Shown one piece after another: positions 1-10,554 of a stretch of 64,000 nucleotides of DNA (within the stretch, counting starts at the first letter, position 1; each line of letters starts with the position of its first letter). The notes beneath the pieces were generated by a model, which did not search any database, was not told the DNA's origin, and worked only from the letters and a program-made list of their open reading frames with translations. Source of the DNA: Muscardinus avellanarius (lineage: Eukaryota; Chordata; Mammalia; Rodentia; Gliridae); contig OY726567.1 in assembly GCA_963383645.1 (NCBI GenBank), positions 65,996,552 to 66,060,551 of the forward strand, read 5' to 3'. The translations under genes were made by a program, and so were the position numbers.

Positions 1-1077
1 CGAAGCCCTGGAGAACGGGCTTACCAAGGGATTGCCACAGCTGGAAGAAATGTCTGCCTGAGACGCTGCCTGGCAAGCAAAGATAGGGTGGCTTCCTACA
101 AGGCCCAAGTAAAGGAGGTGGTCTGGGGCCTCTGGGGATGTGGAGGAAGAGGGCTCATCTGAACAGCAGGATCAGGGCCCCCAGAGGGAAGGAAACTCCA
201 GGAGGGTCCAAGGCCCATATGGGTGATGCAAAAGGAAGGGGGCCACCAAAGCCTGATCCTCTCCTCCTGGGTTGGCCAAGGACTTAAACCCAAAGCACAG
301 CCTCAGGGAAGTGGGAGACTACCCTATGTGGAAGACAATGTCTCACATGGCACCAGGACCTCTGCAGGGAAGAAAGTGGCCACATCTCCCCAGCAATCAC
401 CTGTGATGCCTCAGGCGTGGGAAGGGAGCTTTCCCCACCTCCCCTCCCTCTTCCACCAGAGCCCTGCTGGGGAGGGACTGAGTACTGTCCCATTCCACAG
501 CAAGAAAACTGAGACACAAAGGGACTGAGATCAGAACTCAGACAGACCAATTCTATTTTTCCTCCTATCAGGAATCTGGGCCTCATCAAGCACCCTGCCC
601 TTCCAGTCCTCGGTGTCCCACCCTCACCCCCAGCCAGGGTCCTTTCCAGGGTCCTCTCTGATGTCACCAGTAACCAAACTATAGGAGTTTTAGCAAGGGA
701 GGTTTGCCACCAGAGTAGGAGGCTGCTTGCAAGGAGATGAGCATTAGACCACCATCAGGAGACGAGGAGGGAGAAGGCCTGGAAGGGAGGCTCCTCTGTA
801 GCTAATCCTGTCCCAAGTGGGCCTAGTGGGGAGTAGATCAAAGCGTCCAGAACCAGAAAGAACCCCGGGAACATGAAGTAGCTCTGGCTCTGGACACAGG
901 ATCACTGAAGGCAGCAATCAGAACGTCTTGAAGGGGTCACGGAGTTACGAAGGAGGCAGGTATGTGTGGGGGAGTCTAGAACCCCCGATGGGGTGACATG
1001 ACCAGGAGCTAAGACACAGTACACAGTCTAAGAGAATGGTAAGGCAGTAAGATGACCAATTAAAAAGAGAGCAAGAG

Positions 1078-2155
1078 AGCCAGGCCAGGCACAGGAATGT
1101 ATGCCTGTAATCCCAGTACTTGAGAGGCTGAGCCAGGAAGATTGCAGGCTCAAGGCCATCAGTGTACAGTAATTTAGCAAAACCCTGTTTCAAAGCAAAA
1201 AATATAAAATAGGGCTGGAGGTGTAGTTCAGGGATTCAATCCCCAAGTACTAATGAAAAAAAAAAAAAAAAAAAAAAAGAGGTGATCCAAATCACTGTAG
1301 AAGGTGTCTGGACAAAATGACAGAGGTAGGGAAGTAGCTGAAAGCCAGGAAGAGGGATGCTTTGAGGTTCTCAGAAACAGGGCAATGAGAGGGGGACAGT
1401 GAAGAAGGGAACATCCCTAAGAGAAGGCTTGTGGTCAAAAGTAAGAGATGGCACAGGTCTGCAAAGGAGAATAAAAACAGAAACCACTGAGTCAAGAAAG
1501 CATCAGGATTGAGGGTATAGAAGAGAAAGAGTACCAGGAACCCAACAGGGGAGCATATGCTTCAGGAAACAAGGTGGTAACAAGGCTAGAAAGTGCATGG
1601 TGCTGCATGCTTGTAATCCCAGTACTTGGGAGGCTGAGACAGGAGGACTGCAGTTCATAGCCAGCCTCAGCTACTTAGTGAGGCCCTCCGCAAATTAAAA
1701 GACCTTGTTCCAAAATTAAGAATGAAAAACAAACCAGGTGTAGTGGTGCATGCTTGTAATCCCAGCATTTGGGAGGCTGAGACAGGAGGATCGCAGTTCA
1801 CAGACAGCCTTAGCTACTTAATGAGGCCCTTTACAACTCAGTGAGACCCTGTTTCCAAATAAATAACAAAAAATAGGGATAGGGGTGTAGCTCGGAGGTA
1901 GAATACCCCTGAATTCCATCTCCAGTACCGCCCAAAACAAAACAAAACAAAACCAATAATAAAAAACAGGAAAGCCAAGCATGGTGTCTCACGCTTGTAA
2001 TCCCCACACTTGGGAGACAGAGACAGGAGGATTGCGCACGTTCGAAGCCAGCCGCGCTGGCTTAAGAGACCCTGTTTCTAAATAAAAATATAAAAAATAG
2101 GTGTCTGGGAGTGTAGCCAGAGGTAGAAGGGTTTCCAGGAACCCCAGTACCACCA

Positions 2156-2197
<42 letters not shown>

Positions 2198-2935
2198 CAG
2201 GGAGCTAGGCATGGTGGTGCACACTTATAATCCCAGTACTTGAGAGGCTGAGATAAAAGAATCATGCAAGCTTAAAGCCAGCCCCAGCTACTTAGTGAGG
2301 CTGTCAGCAACTTAGTGAGACTGTTTCCAAATAAAATATAACATGGGTCTGGGAGTATAGCCCAGAGGCAGAAAGCCCCTGGATTCTATCCCCAGGACCA
2401 CACAAAATAAAAAAAGAATTAAAAAAAAAAAAACAGGGTTTGGGGTGTAGCTCGGAGGTAGAATGCCCCTGGGTTCAATCCCCAGCATCACACACACAAA
2501 AAAGTAAGATCACCCTACCTGGGCAAAGTGGTGCACACTTGTAATCCCAGTACTTGGGAGGCTGAGACGGGAGGATCACAGGTTTAAGGACAATCTCAGC
2601 AACTCAGTGAGACTCTATTTCAAAAATAAAAATAAAAAAAGGAACCAGGTGTGGTGTTTTATGTCTGTAATCCCAGTACTTGGGAGGCTGAGGCAAGAAA
2701 ACTGCAGGGTCAAAGCCAGCCCTGGCAATTTAGAGAATCTCTTAGCAACTTAACAAGGCCTTGTTTCCAAATAAGAAATAAAATAAGGCTTGGGATGTAG
2801 CTTGGGGGTAAAATGCCCCTGAATTAAATTCTCACCGCCCCCCCCACAAAAACCAGGGGGTTGAGCGTACAGCTCAGAGGTGCTATATTGAACCCATAGT
2901 GCCCATGGGTTCAATCCCTAGTAGAGAAAGGAAGG
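1078..2935 (+). repeat. Head-to-tail array of B1-dID (STRID-type) SINEs
   Basis: About eight complete or partial dimeric SINEs follow one another, all in plus orientation. They begin near 1078, 1590, 1732, 1975, 2200, 2513, 2640 and 2870. Each has a left part with 'tgtaatcccag' and 'gaggctgaga', an A-rich linker, and a right ID-like part with 'tgtagctc' (A box) and 'ggttcaatcccc' (B box). The tails are A-rich or (AAT)n, and the next copy starts in the tail of the one before. They are antisense... in the opposite orientation to PPP1R12C transcription. Confidence 0.85.
2162..2193. repeat. (AAT)n microsatellite
   Basis: A perfect AAT run of about 11 units forms the tail of one SINE in the array, a common birthplace for microsatellites. 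Confidence 0.9.
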
Positions 2936-3562
2936 GAGGGGAAAAAGGAAGGAAAGAAGTGCATCCTTAGGCAGCAACAGACTGCACACATCTAAGGATA
3001 AGAATGTGGCAGAAGGTGAAACCTAAAAGAAGTGGCGTTGAAGGACCTGGGCAAGCCAAAAGGGTGGCCTAGACTAGAAACTGCGGGAGGGAGGAAGCAC
3101 AGGCCCAGGACAGAGAAGGATGCAGCTTAGTAAAAGTAGGACCTGCCTGGAAAGGGGAAACTGGGCCAGCGTAGGCACAGAAGCAAGCCGAGCTGTAAAA
3201 GGTAAGTGGTACAGACAGAGGAAAGAGATGACAGCAGTACATGTCAGGGAAGCGGTGGCACAAGGAAGAGGTGACACAGACGATTAAAGGGCGCTCAGGG
3301 CGGGGATAAGGGCAGAGACAGGACCTGTGAGACGGACCAGACCGAGCTGTCAGAGATGGGTCAGGTCCAGGGGAGGGCAGCGCAGGGACCAGGGCCAGCA
3401 AGAGCCGCTCAGAACGGGAAGAGGGGAGCTCGAAATGGGTCCTTTGCAAAGGGGGTGGGGGAATGGGTCAGCATGGCTTTCGCAAAGCCCAGGGCCGGTG
3501 TCGATGGGCAGCGGTGCCCGGGACCGGGAAGGGAAGCGCAGACAGAAGGCAAGAGCGCTGAC

Positions 3563-3883
3563 CTGGTGCAGGGCGCTGATGCCGTCGGCATTAGTGGAAT
3601 CGAGAACAGCCCGGGCGGGCGGTGTGGCGCTGGGGTCGGGCTCCGCGCCTGGGCCGGGGTCCGCTGCGCGCAGCATCAGCCGCGCCTCATCCAGGTCTCC
3701 GCCCGCGCAGGCCGCCAGGAACTCGGCGGCGCGCTCGAAGCGGACGGTGCGAGCGCGCCGCTCCGCGGGGCCCGGCTCGGCGCCCGCCCGCGCCCCCCAC
3801 TGCCGCAGCTGCTCCTGCCGCCGCTCGCGGGCAGCCGCCGCCGCCGCCCCCGGGCTGGCAGCCGGGCCATCCTCCCCCGACAT
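3563..3883 (-). CDS. PPP1R12C: PPP1R12C coding exon 1 (myosin phosphatase targeting subunit MBS85), partial gene
   Basis: This exon encodes the N-terminal 107 residues of a regulatory subunit of protein phosphatase 1, a relative of MYPT1 that brings the phosphatase to myosin. The ATG at 3883-3881 opens MSGEDGPAAS, followed by an alanine-rich stretch. Residues 44-49 (RARTVRF) hold the RVxF-type PP1-binding motif. The start of the ankyrin repeat region, ending NADGISALHQ, reaches a clean donor (cag|gtcagc) at 3562. The exon is 321 nt and ends in phase 0. The rest of the gene lies to the left of the window on the minus strand. The start is inside a CpG island and matches the remembered human N-terminus closely. 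Overlapping plus-strand frames through the same GC-rich DNA are shadows. Confidence 0.93.
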
Positions 3884-3900
3884 CGCGCCGCCCGCCCGCC

Positions 3901-3916
3901 CAGCGAGCGAGCGAGC
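3901..3916 (-). promoter_or_regulatory. AAV Rep-binding element (GCTC)n in the PPP1R12C 5' UTR
   Basis: On the minus strand this reads GCTCGCTCGCTCGCTG, the tetranucleotide repeat bound by AAV Rep68/78 in the human AAVS1 locus. It sits 17 bases upstream of the PPP1R12C ATG and is followed by the same GC run as in human. The human nicking motif GGTTGG is not present at the expected short distance upstream; the corresponding stretch reads GCTGTTCGG. What the host uses the repeat for is not known. Confidence 0.75.
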
Positions 3917-4038
3917 GCACAGCGCCGAACAGCTGCCGCCGCCCGCCCCGGGGGCCGCCGGGAACTACCGCTCGCCGCGCACCACCCAGGGATGGGTTAG
4001 GCCCCGCCCGACGCGCAACGTCATGACGCCGCTTCAGG

Positions 4039-4297
4039 GCACGCTGGGAAATGGAGTTCGAAGCGCGGAGACGCGAGTAGTGATCGCCTGATAGGGGTAG
4101 AGGCGGGGCAGGCGCGGGGAGCGCTGGGAAATGGAGTCCATAAGCGGAAGTTGCATACCCGCTCTATCCCGAGGCACACTGGGAAGTCCGCAGCTCCGAG
4201 GCGGCAAAAGGAAACAGTCTGGAAGAAAGGCACGCCCAGTGAACGCTGGGAAACTGACTCTTCAAGGAGTGTCCCAGTGCGTGCTGGGAAATGTAGT
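4039..4297 (+). promoter_or_regulatory. Cluster of five ZNF143/THAP11 (SBS-type) motifs
   Basis: Five copies of a CTGGGAA-centred motif, all in the same orientation, lie at 4039-4057, 4121-4137, 4174-4188, 4241-4258 and 4279-4297. The last, gcgtgctgggaaatgtagt, is nearly the full known motif (reverse complement ACTACA.TTCCCAGCA.GC). The first two keep gctgggaaatggagt, and the two in the middle are more degenerate. The motif is known to recruit ZNF143, THAP11 and HCFC1 to housekeeping promoters. Here the cluster is just upstream of the PPP1R12C CpG island. Confidence 0.75.
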
Positions 4298-4893
4298 GTC
4301 CAAATAACTAAGCCCAGGGATCTAGGCGCTGGTTGGGATTTGACTGACAAGGGCAGAAGTAATACTTTAACTGAGACAGGAGGTTCACAGATTCGAGGCC
4401 AGCCTCAACAATTTAACAAGACCGTTTCAAAATGAAAAAGAGTGGGGAGTATGGTTGGGAGGTAGAATGCCCCCAGGTTCCATCGCCAGTACCAAAAATA
4501 GTAATAATAGTACTTTTTCCGTACATCTTATCAATTTTCCATTTACTATGTAACTTTTTTTTTTTTGCGGTACTGGAAATTGAACACAAGGGCATCTACC
4601 TCCTAACTACACCCCAAGTCTTATTTTGTATTTCTTATTTTGAGACAGGGTGTCACTAAATTAAGGAGAGTCTTATTAAGTAGCTGAAGCTGGCCTTGAA
4701 CCAGCAATCCTACATGTCAGCCTCCTAAATACTGGGATTATAAGAGTGCACCACCACTCCCGGCTTTGTTTTTTGTTTTTATCTGTCCCTTTCGACTAGA
4801 AAAAAAAAAAAAAACTTCTTGAGAGAAGGATTTTTGTTTTCTGTATGCACTACTTATTCTCAATGTCGACAACTGAGCCTGAGAGTCCATGAT

Positions 4894-4939
<46 letters not shown>

Positions 4940-4950
4940 CGCGCACGCAC
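4894..4950. repeat. (TG)n(CG)n alternating purine-pyrimidine tract
   Basis: About 19 TG units pass directly into GCGCGC and CGCACGCAC, a composition prone to left-handed Z-DNA. Confidence 0.9.
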
Positions 4951-5820
4951 TTTACTGGATTCAATCCAGGTTCTTTCTACCTCTGAGCCATACCCTTGGC
5001 CCTTTTATTTTTTGGTTTTGAAACAGGGTTTTAGCTGATTGTGGTGCAACACACCTGTAAACCCAATATTTGAGAGGTTAGGGCAGAAAGAGCACGGGTT
5101 TGAAGACAGCCTTAGCAAGTAGTGAGACTCTCATCAACCTAGTAAGATCCTGTTTCCAAATAAAAATAATATAGGGCTGGGGATGTAGCTCAGAGGTAGA
5201 ATGTCCCTAAATTCAATTCCTAGTACCAACCAAAAATAAGAAAGAAAACAAAATGAAGCAGGATTTTGGTAGGTTGCTGATAGTCTAATTTTTTGAGATT
5301 GATCTGGAACCTGCTCTCCTCCTGTCTCAGCCTCCCCAGGTCAGGGATTATAGGCATGTGCCACCACACCGGATCTAGGTAATACTTTTGTGGGGGTTTT
5401 GTTTTGTTTTGTTTTTGCGGGTCTAGGGATGGAACCCAGGGACATTTGACCTCTGAGCTACACCCCCTGCCCTATTTTTTTATTCTTTATTTTAACACAG
5501 GTCTCACTAAGTTGCAGAGGCCCTCACTAAGTAGCTGAGGCTGTCCTTGAACCATGATCCTCCGGTCTCAGTCTCCCGAAAGTTGGGATTACAAGCATGC
5601 GCCACCATGCCCCGCTAGGTAATATTTTTGAATGAACGGGTTCCCCAGGTCATGGGAAACATCAGGACATCATAGGAAATTGAGCCCTTTCATGATTGTG
5701 ATTGTTTATCTTCAGGAAACAATTTGGGTTATCCAGTCAACCGACCCACTGGACTGGGACAAGCTCTCACCACAGCTTTATTAGTAATCCTTATACTGAC
5801 TGCTAGATTTAGACTAACTT

Positions 5821-6047
5821 TTTTCTTTCTTTTTTTTTTTTTTTTGGTGGTACTGGGGGTGGAACCCAGAGGCTTTCTACCTCCGGGCTATACTCCCAGA
5901 CCTATTTTATACTTTATTTGGAGAACAGGGTCTCACTAAGTTGCTGAGAGCCTCACTAAGTAGCTGAGGCTGGCTTCGAACCTGTGCGATCCTCCCGTCT
6001 CAGCCTCCCAAGCGCGGGAATTACAAGCGTGCGCCACCACGCCCGGC
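5821..6047 (-). mobile_element. Full-length B1-dID SINE with perfect target site duplication
   Basis: The element runs from a poly(T) (its A tail) through 'ggtggtactggggg' to 'cgcccggc'. It is flanked by a perfect 17 bp duplication, tagatttagactaactt, at 5804-5820 and 6048-6064. The intact duplication shows an uncorrupted L1-type retroposition and defines both ends of the SINE. Confidence 0.93.
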
Positions 6048-6094
6048 TAGATTTAGACTAACTTCTAATTTGAAATTCCTAATCTACTACAATG

Positions 6095-6255
6095 GTTTGG
6101 AAGTGCAGCTCTGGTTTTCACAGTCTTGGGTTTGAATCCTGTCTCTACCTACTTCTTGGCTCTGTGACCTGTGATAGTCTCTTTGCTTTCTGGAGCTATA
6201 GAAATGGTGTGCATGAACTAGCCAGCATACAGCCAATATTAGCCATGGACATTCA
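6095..6255 (+). repeat. MIR remnant
   Basis: The order 'gggtttgaatcctg ... tctacctacttcttggctctgtgacct' follows the mammalian MIR consensus (ggttcaaatcctggctctgccacttactagctgtgtgacct). It is diverged, as expected for a repeat that predates placental radiation. Confidence 0.6.
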
Positions 6256-6974
6256 CCTTCATATCCCACTTTTCTTGTGTGTATGTGACACCAGGAAATG
6301 AACTCAGGAGCATTCTACTGAGCTACACACCCAGCCCCCCCCCCTTTTTTGTGGTACTGGGGATTGAACCCAGAGGCATTCTATCTCTGAGCTCCAACTC
6401 AGTTTGATTTGTTTATTCTTTATTTTGAAATAGGGTCTCATTAAGTTGTAGAGGGCCTCACTAGTTGTTGAGGCTCCCTGCGAATCTGTGATCTTCCTGT
6501 CTCAGCCTCCTAAATACTGGGATTACAGGCGTGGGCCATCACACCGGGCTTTCACACCCCACTTGATAAACCCTTCTGTTCTTTTGTTTTCAGTGGTGAA
6601 GTTTTTTTTCACTTCTCAGGACTGCTGTCTTCTCTCACACTAAGGGTGGAATTTTGATGCTTAACCTTGGAACTGCCGGGCCCTCCTCACTGTTGGAGAA
6701 AATAACCTTAGAAAGATAAGAAGAAAATGTTCCCTCTTTCCGGGTTGGCAGAAAGGCAAACACTAGTCTGCATAATAAAGATGGTTCAGATAAGGTGAAT
6801 GGAGAATGTCCACCAAAGTAACATTCTTATTCCACGCAATCCAGTGGGGAGACAGAGAGAAGGCTATTATAAGACAGTTCTAATCTGTTACTTTATTTTT
6901 GCTGTTATTTTGGATACTGGGATACTGGTGATTGAACCCAGGGACATTCTATCTCCAAGCTACACCCCAAGCCC

Positions 6975-7009
<35 letters not shown>

Positions 7010-7308
7010 TTCTTTTTTTGTGGTACTGGGGGTGGAACCCAGGGGTGTTCTACCTCCAAGCTTTGCCCCCAGCCCTAATTATTATTCTTTATTTTAAAAT
7101 AGGGTCTAACTGAATTGCAAAGGGCATCATTAAGTAGTAGCTGAGGCTGTTCTCAAACTATAATCCTCCTGTCTCAGCCTCCCAAATGCTGGGATTACAA
7201 GCATGCACCACCACACCCAGTTTTCTTTTATTTTTATTTTTTATTTTGAAAAAGGGTCTCAATAGGGTTGTTGAGAGTCTCACTAGGTTCCTGAAGCTGT
7301 CCTCAAAT

Positions 7309-7312
<4 letters not shown>

Positions 7313-7349
<37 letters not shown>
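7313..7349. repeat. (GT)n microsatellite
   Basis: About 18 GT units lie inside a minus-strand SINE linker. Confidence 0.9.
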
Positions 7350-7351
<2 letters not shown>

Positions 7352-7773
7352 TACTGGGGATGAAACCTAGGGGCTTTCTACCTCCAGGATACACTCCCAG
7401 ATCTATTTTTTAAATATTTTATTTGGAATTAGGGTCTCACTAAGTTGCTGAGAGCCTCACTAAGCTGAGGCTGGCTTTGAACCTTGTACTCAAATCTTTT
7501 ATCCACTTATCTCAGCCTCCCAAGTACTGGGCCTACAGGACGGTGCCACCATGTCCAGTTTAATCTGCTATTTTAAAATTCTCCTTAGTTGCCAGGCATG
7601 GTGGCACACGCTTGTAATCCCCGCGCTTGGGAGGTGGAGACAGGAGGATGATGCAGGTTCGAAGCCAGCCGCGCTGGTTTAAGACACCCTGTTTCCAAAT
7701 AAAAAATATATAAAATAGGCCTGGGAGTGTAGCCCGGAGATAGAAGGGCTTCCAGGAATCCCAGTACCACCAC

Positions 7774-7807
<34 letters not shown>

Positions 7808-8327
7808 CTCCTTAGCTGGGTGTGGTGGCATGGATTCATAATCCATGTACTTGGCCACCCTCAGCAACACAAGGCCCTTTGCAACTTAGTGAGAACCTTG
7901 TTTCAAAATAAATAATAAAGTAGGACTGGGGGGTATAGCTCAGAGGTAGAACACCCTTATATTCAATTCCTAGTAGCATAAAAAAAAATAAAATTCTCCT
8001 TAAAGTTACTTGCAAAGCCAGGCATGGTGGCACACAACTTTAATCCAGGTACTTAGGTGGCTGAAACAGGAGGATCACAGGTTCACTGCTAGCCTCAGAA
8101 ATTTAATGAGACCTTGTTTCAACATGCTGGGCGCATGCTTTTAATCCCAGCATTTGGGAGGTGAGACAGAAGAATCACGTTTGCAGACAGCCTCAGCTAC
8201 TACTTAGTGAGTGAGGCCCTTTGCAACTCAGTGAGACTCTGTTTCAAAATAAAGAATAAGAAAATAGGGCTGGGAGTATAGCTCAGAGGTAGAACGCCCC
8301 TGGGTTTTATCTCCAGTACTGCAAAAA

Positions 8328-8331
<4 letters not shown>

Positions 8332-8377
<46 letters not shown>
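8332..8377. repeat. (AT)n microsatellite
   Basis: About 22 AT units lie in the tail of a plus-strand SINE. Confidence 0.9.
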
Positions 8378-8380
<3 letters not shown>

Positions 8381-8865
8381 TGGGGATGTAAAACTCAGAA
8401 TTCCAATGCCCCTGGGTTCAATCCTGAGCACCCCCCCCAAAAAAAAAGGAAAAGAAAAGAAAGAAAAAATCAAAAGAAATAAAATTGATCTGGGGATATA
8501 GCTCAGAGGTAGAATGGCCCTGGATTCAATCCCTAATACTGTAATAAATAAAGAAAACAAAGTAAGAAAACAAAACAAAACAATAGTGCTGGGGGTATAG
8601 CTCAGAGACAGAATACCAGTACCAAAAAAAAAAAAAAAAAAAGAGGTTATTTTCACAAAGAAACAGTTTAAATGTAAGAAAGTTTTGGTGCACAGTTCCT
8701 GTACACACCTGTAATTCCAGTACTTGGAAGGTCGAGAAAGGAGGATCAAAGGTTTGAGGTCAGCCTCAGCAACTTAGGGAGACCCTGCAAAAAAGGGGAA
8801 GTGGGAGATGTACTGGTATTGGGAAGAGAGTTCAAAAAGTATTAATGTATCAATCCTGGGAAAGA

Positions 8866-9400
8866 TGTCCAACCTTCAAACATATCTTCTTTACTAAGAA
8901 AGCCAGGGTTAGCTAACATGTCCTTGCATTCCTAAGAACAATTTAACACCTTTTGGAGGAGAAGACGAAATGTAAAAGCCTGTGTTTAAAGACAGAGATG
9001 CCTCCCCCTCCGGCCATAAATCTGGGCCTGTGTTTGAAGATAGAGATGTTTCCCCCTTTTAGGCCATAAACCCAGCTGGAGAGATAACAGAAGCAGAGCA
9101 GGGGCTGGCGATAAGGTGTAACATGATCTCCAAAAATCAAAGGGACCTGCTGGACTTAAACAGGATAAAAACTCAGTAAACTGGAGTTCTTTGGCATTTT
9201 CATTTGAATTGCCCCCCTGTGCCTCGCTCCGGCACAGGGCCGTAACTATCTCTATATTTCTATCTTTTTAATAAACTTCTTTAAATCTGCAGCAGCTGTC
9301 CAAGCAATGAATACTTATTCTTAGCTTAGGACAAGAATCCACGGTTTTTCTGTTTGTCTCTGTGTGTCTGGTGGTGGTGGGGGGATTATTTCACACCACA
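8866..9400 (+). mobile_element. Probable solo LTR of an endogenous retrovirus
   Basis: The non-SINE sequence has LTR order. A U3-like part holds a direct repeat of about 44 bp (8978-9020 and 9026-9070, each starting gcctgtgttt and ending ggccataaa). A TATA-like ggataaaaac near 9162 and an AATAAA near 9271 follow, then a T-rich 3' end. Exact ends are uncertain: I see no clear target duplication. There is no coding sequence. Confidence 0.55.
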
Positions 9401-9463
9401 CACCTTTCCCCCCCCAACCTATCCCCTGCAACAGGAGATATAGTACCAATCCCCAATATCAAA

Positions 9464-9536
9464 AGGAGGAGGAGGAAGAGGAGGAGGAGGAGGAGGAGGA
9501 GGAGGAGGAGGAGGAGGAGGAGGAGGAGGAGGAGGA
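9464..9536. repeat. (GGA)n microsatellite
   Basis: A nearly pure GGA run of about 24 units. Frames through it give poly-Glu or poly-Arg and are not genes. Confidence 0.92.
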
Positions 9537-9558
9537 AAGAAGACAATATGAAACACTA

Positions 9559-9880
9559 TAGGACTGGTGGCACATGCCTGTAATCCCAGCATTTGGGAGA
9601 ATGAGATGGGAGGATACTAGGTTCGTGGCCAGCCTCGGCTGTTTAGTGAGGGCCTCTACAACTTAGTGAAGCCCTGTTTCCAAATAAAGAATAAAAAATA
9701 GGGCTGGGGGTGTAGCTCGGAGGTAGAATGCCCCCTGGGTCCAATCCCCAGTACCACAAAAAATAAATAAATAAATGAAATAGCCACCAGATGACCAGGC
9801 AATTTGTCCCCTAAGTACATGTCCCAGGAAACTGAAAACATTCTCTCATACAAGAACTTATACATTGCTATTTATAGCAG

Positions 9881-9934
<54 letters not shown>

Positions 9935-10340
9935 CTTGTTATTATTGCTACTAGAGATTGGATCCAGGGTCATTTTACTACCTTCAACCCACCTTCAACT
10001 TTTTTTTTTTTTTTTTTTTTGCAGGTCTGGGGGTAGAACCCAGGAGCATTCAACCTCCAGGCTACACCTCCTGCCTGCTCTATTTTTTATTCTTTATTTT
10101 GAAACCGGGTCTCACTGAGTTGCAGAGGGCCTCACTATGTAGCTGAGGCTGTCCATGAACGGTGATCTTCCAGTCTCAGCCTCCCGAATGCTGGGATTAC
10201 AAACGTGAGCCACCATGCCCGGCTCTCCAGCCTTTTAAAATTTATTTATGGTTTTGATACTTTGCGGTCTCACTAAGTTGCTGAGGCTGGTTTCAAACCT
10301 GTGATCCTTCTGGACTGGGATTGCAGGTGTACGCCAGCAT
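9559..10340. repeat. SINEs, L1 remnant and (CTTT)n tract
   Basis: A plus SINE at about 9559-9775 is followed by an old L1 piece (about 9795-9885, 'aactgaaaacattctc ... aagaacttatacattg'), a (CTTT)n run at 9881-9934 and a minus SINE at about 9999-10224. Confidence 0.75.
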
Positions 10341-10344
10341 GCCT

Positions 10345-10445
10345 GGCTTCTGTTTCACTGTCAGAGCAGCTGCCGGACTGTTTTTCAAAGTAGCTGCACA
10401 ATGTTCCATGCTAGCAGCCGCGTGTGAAGCCTCAACTGGACACTT
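10345..10445 (+). repeat. Old L1 fragment
   Basis: 'gccggactgtttttcaaagt' followed by 'agctgcacaatgttccatg' resembles the common L1 sequence gccaaactgttttccaaagtggctgcaccattttacattcc. It is diverged. It lies just beyond the TNNT1 3' end. Confidence 0.45.
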
Positions 10446-10554
10446 CATTCTAATGATCACTGGTGACTCTCCCCAGCAAGAGCTACTTGTCTATAAGAAG
10501 TTGATTGGCCTTGAGTGGCCGGCTGTACATCAATAAACACACCAGAGGACTTGG

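Larger units (their letters stand above)
1..3562 (-). other. PPP1R12C: PPP1R12C intron 1 (5' part), AAVS1-orthologous region
   Basis: This is the sequence downstream of the exon 1 donor, read on the minus strand. In human the same intron is the AAVS1 locus, a preferred integration region of adeno-associated virus. Bases 1-1075 look like unique intron sequence; a short stretch near 485-530 resembles the conserved core of an old MIR. Bases 1078-2935 are a run of SINEs, and 2936-3562 are unique and increasingly GC-rich towards the exon. Exon 2 lies outside the window. I see no other exon in it. Confidence 0.8.
3480..4110 (-). promoter_or_regulatory. PPP1R12C: CpG island and promoter of PPP1R12C
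   Basis: The sequence is dense in CG dinucleotides and GC boxes, for example the gggcgggcgggcgg run just 5' of the ATG on the minus strand. No TATA box is visible, which fits a broadly expressed gene. The transcription start is probably between about 3920 and 4000. Confidence 0.8.
4370..8860. repeat. Intergenic SINE mosaic between PPP1R12C and TNNT1
   Basis: No gene is visible. Dimeric SINEs stand in both orientations: plus near 4375-4500, 5031-5245, 7590-7810 and 8015-8330; minus near 4555-4765, 5391-5617, 5821-6047, 6335-6550 and 7011-7560. About 350 bases (6555-6900) are not SINE-derived and I do not recognise them. Open frames in this stretch are SINE or microsatellite translations. Confidence 0.85.

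Noticed and set aside
3327..4091. Long plus-strand open frame (254 codons) over the PPP1R12C exon
   Set aside because: It is the antisense shadow of a GC-rich coding exon and CpG island. It shows no protein family resemblance and crosses the promoter.
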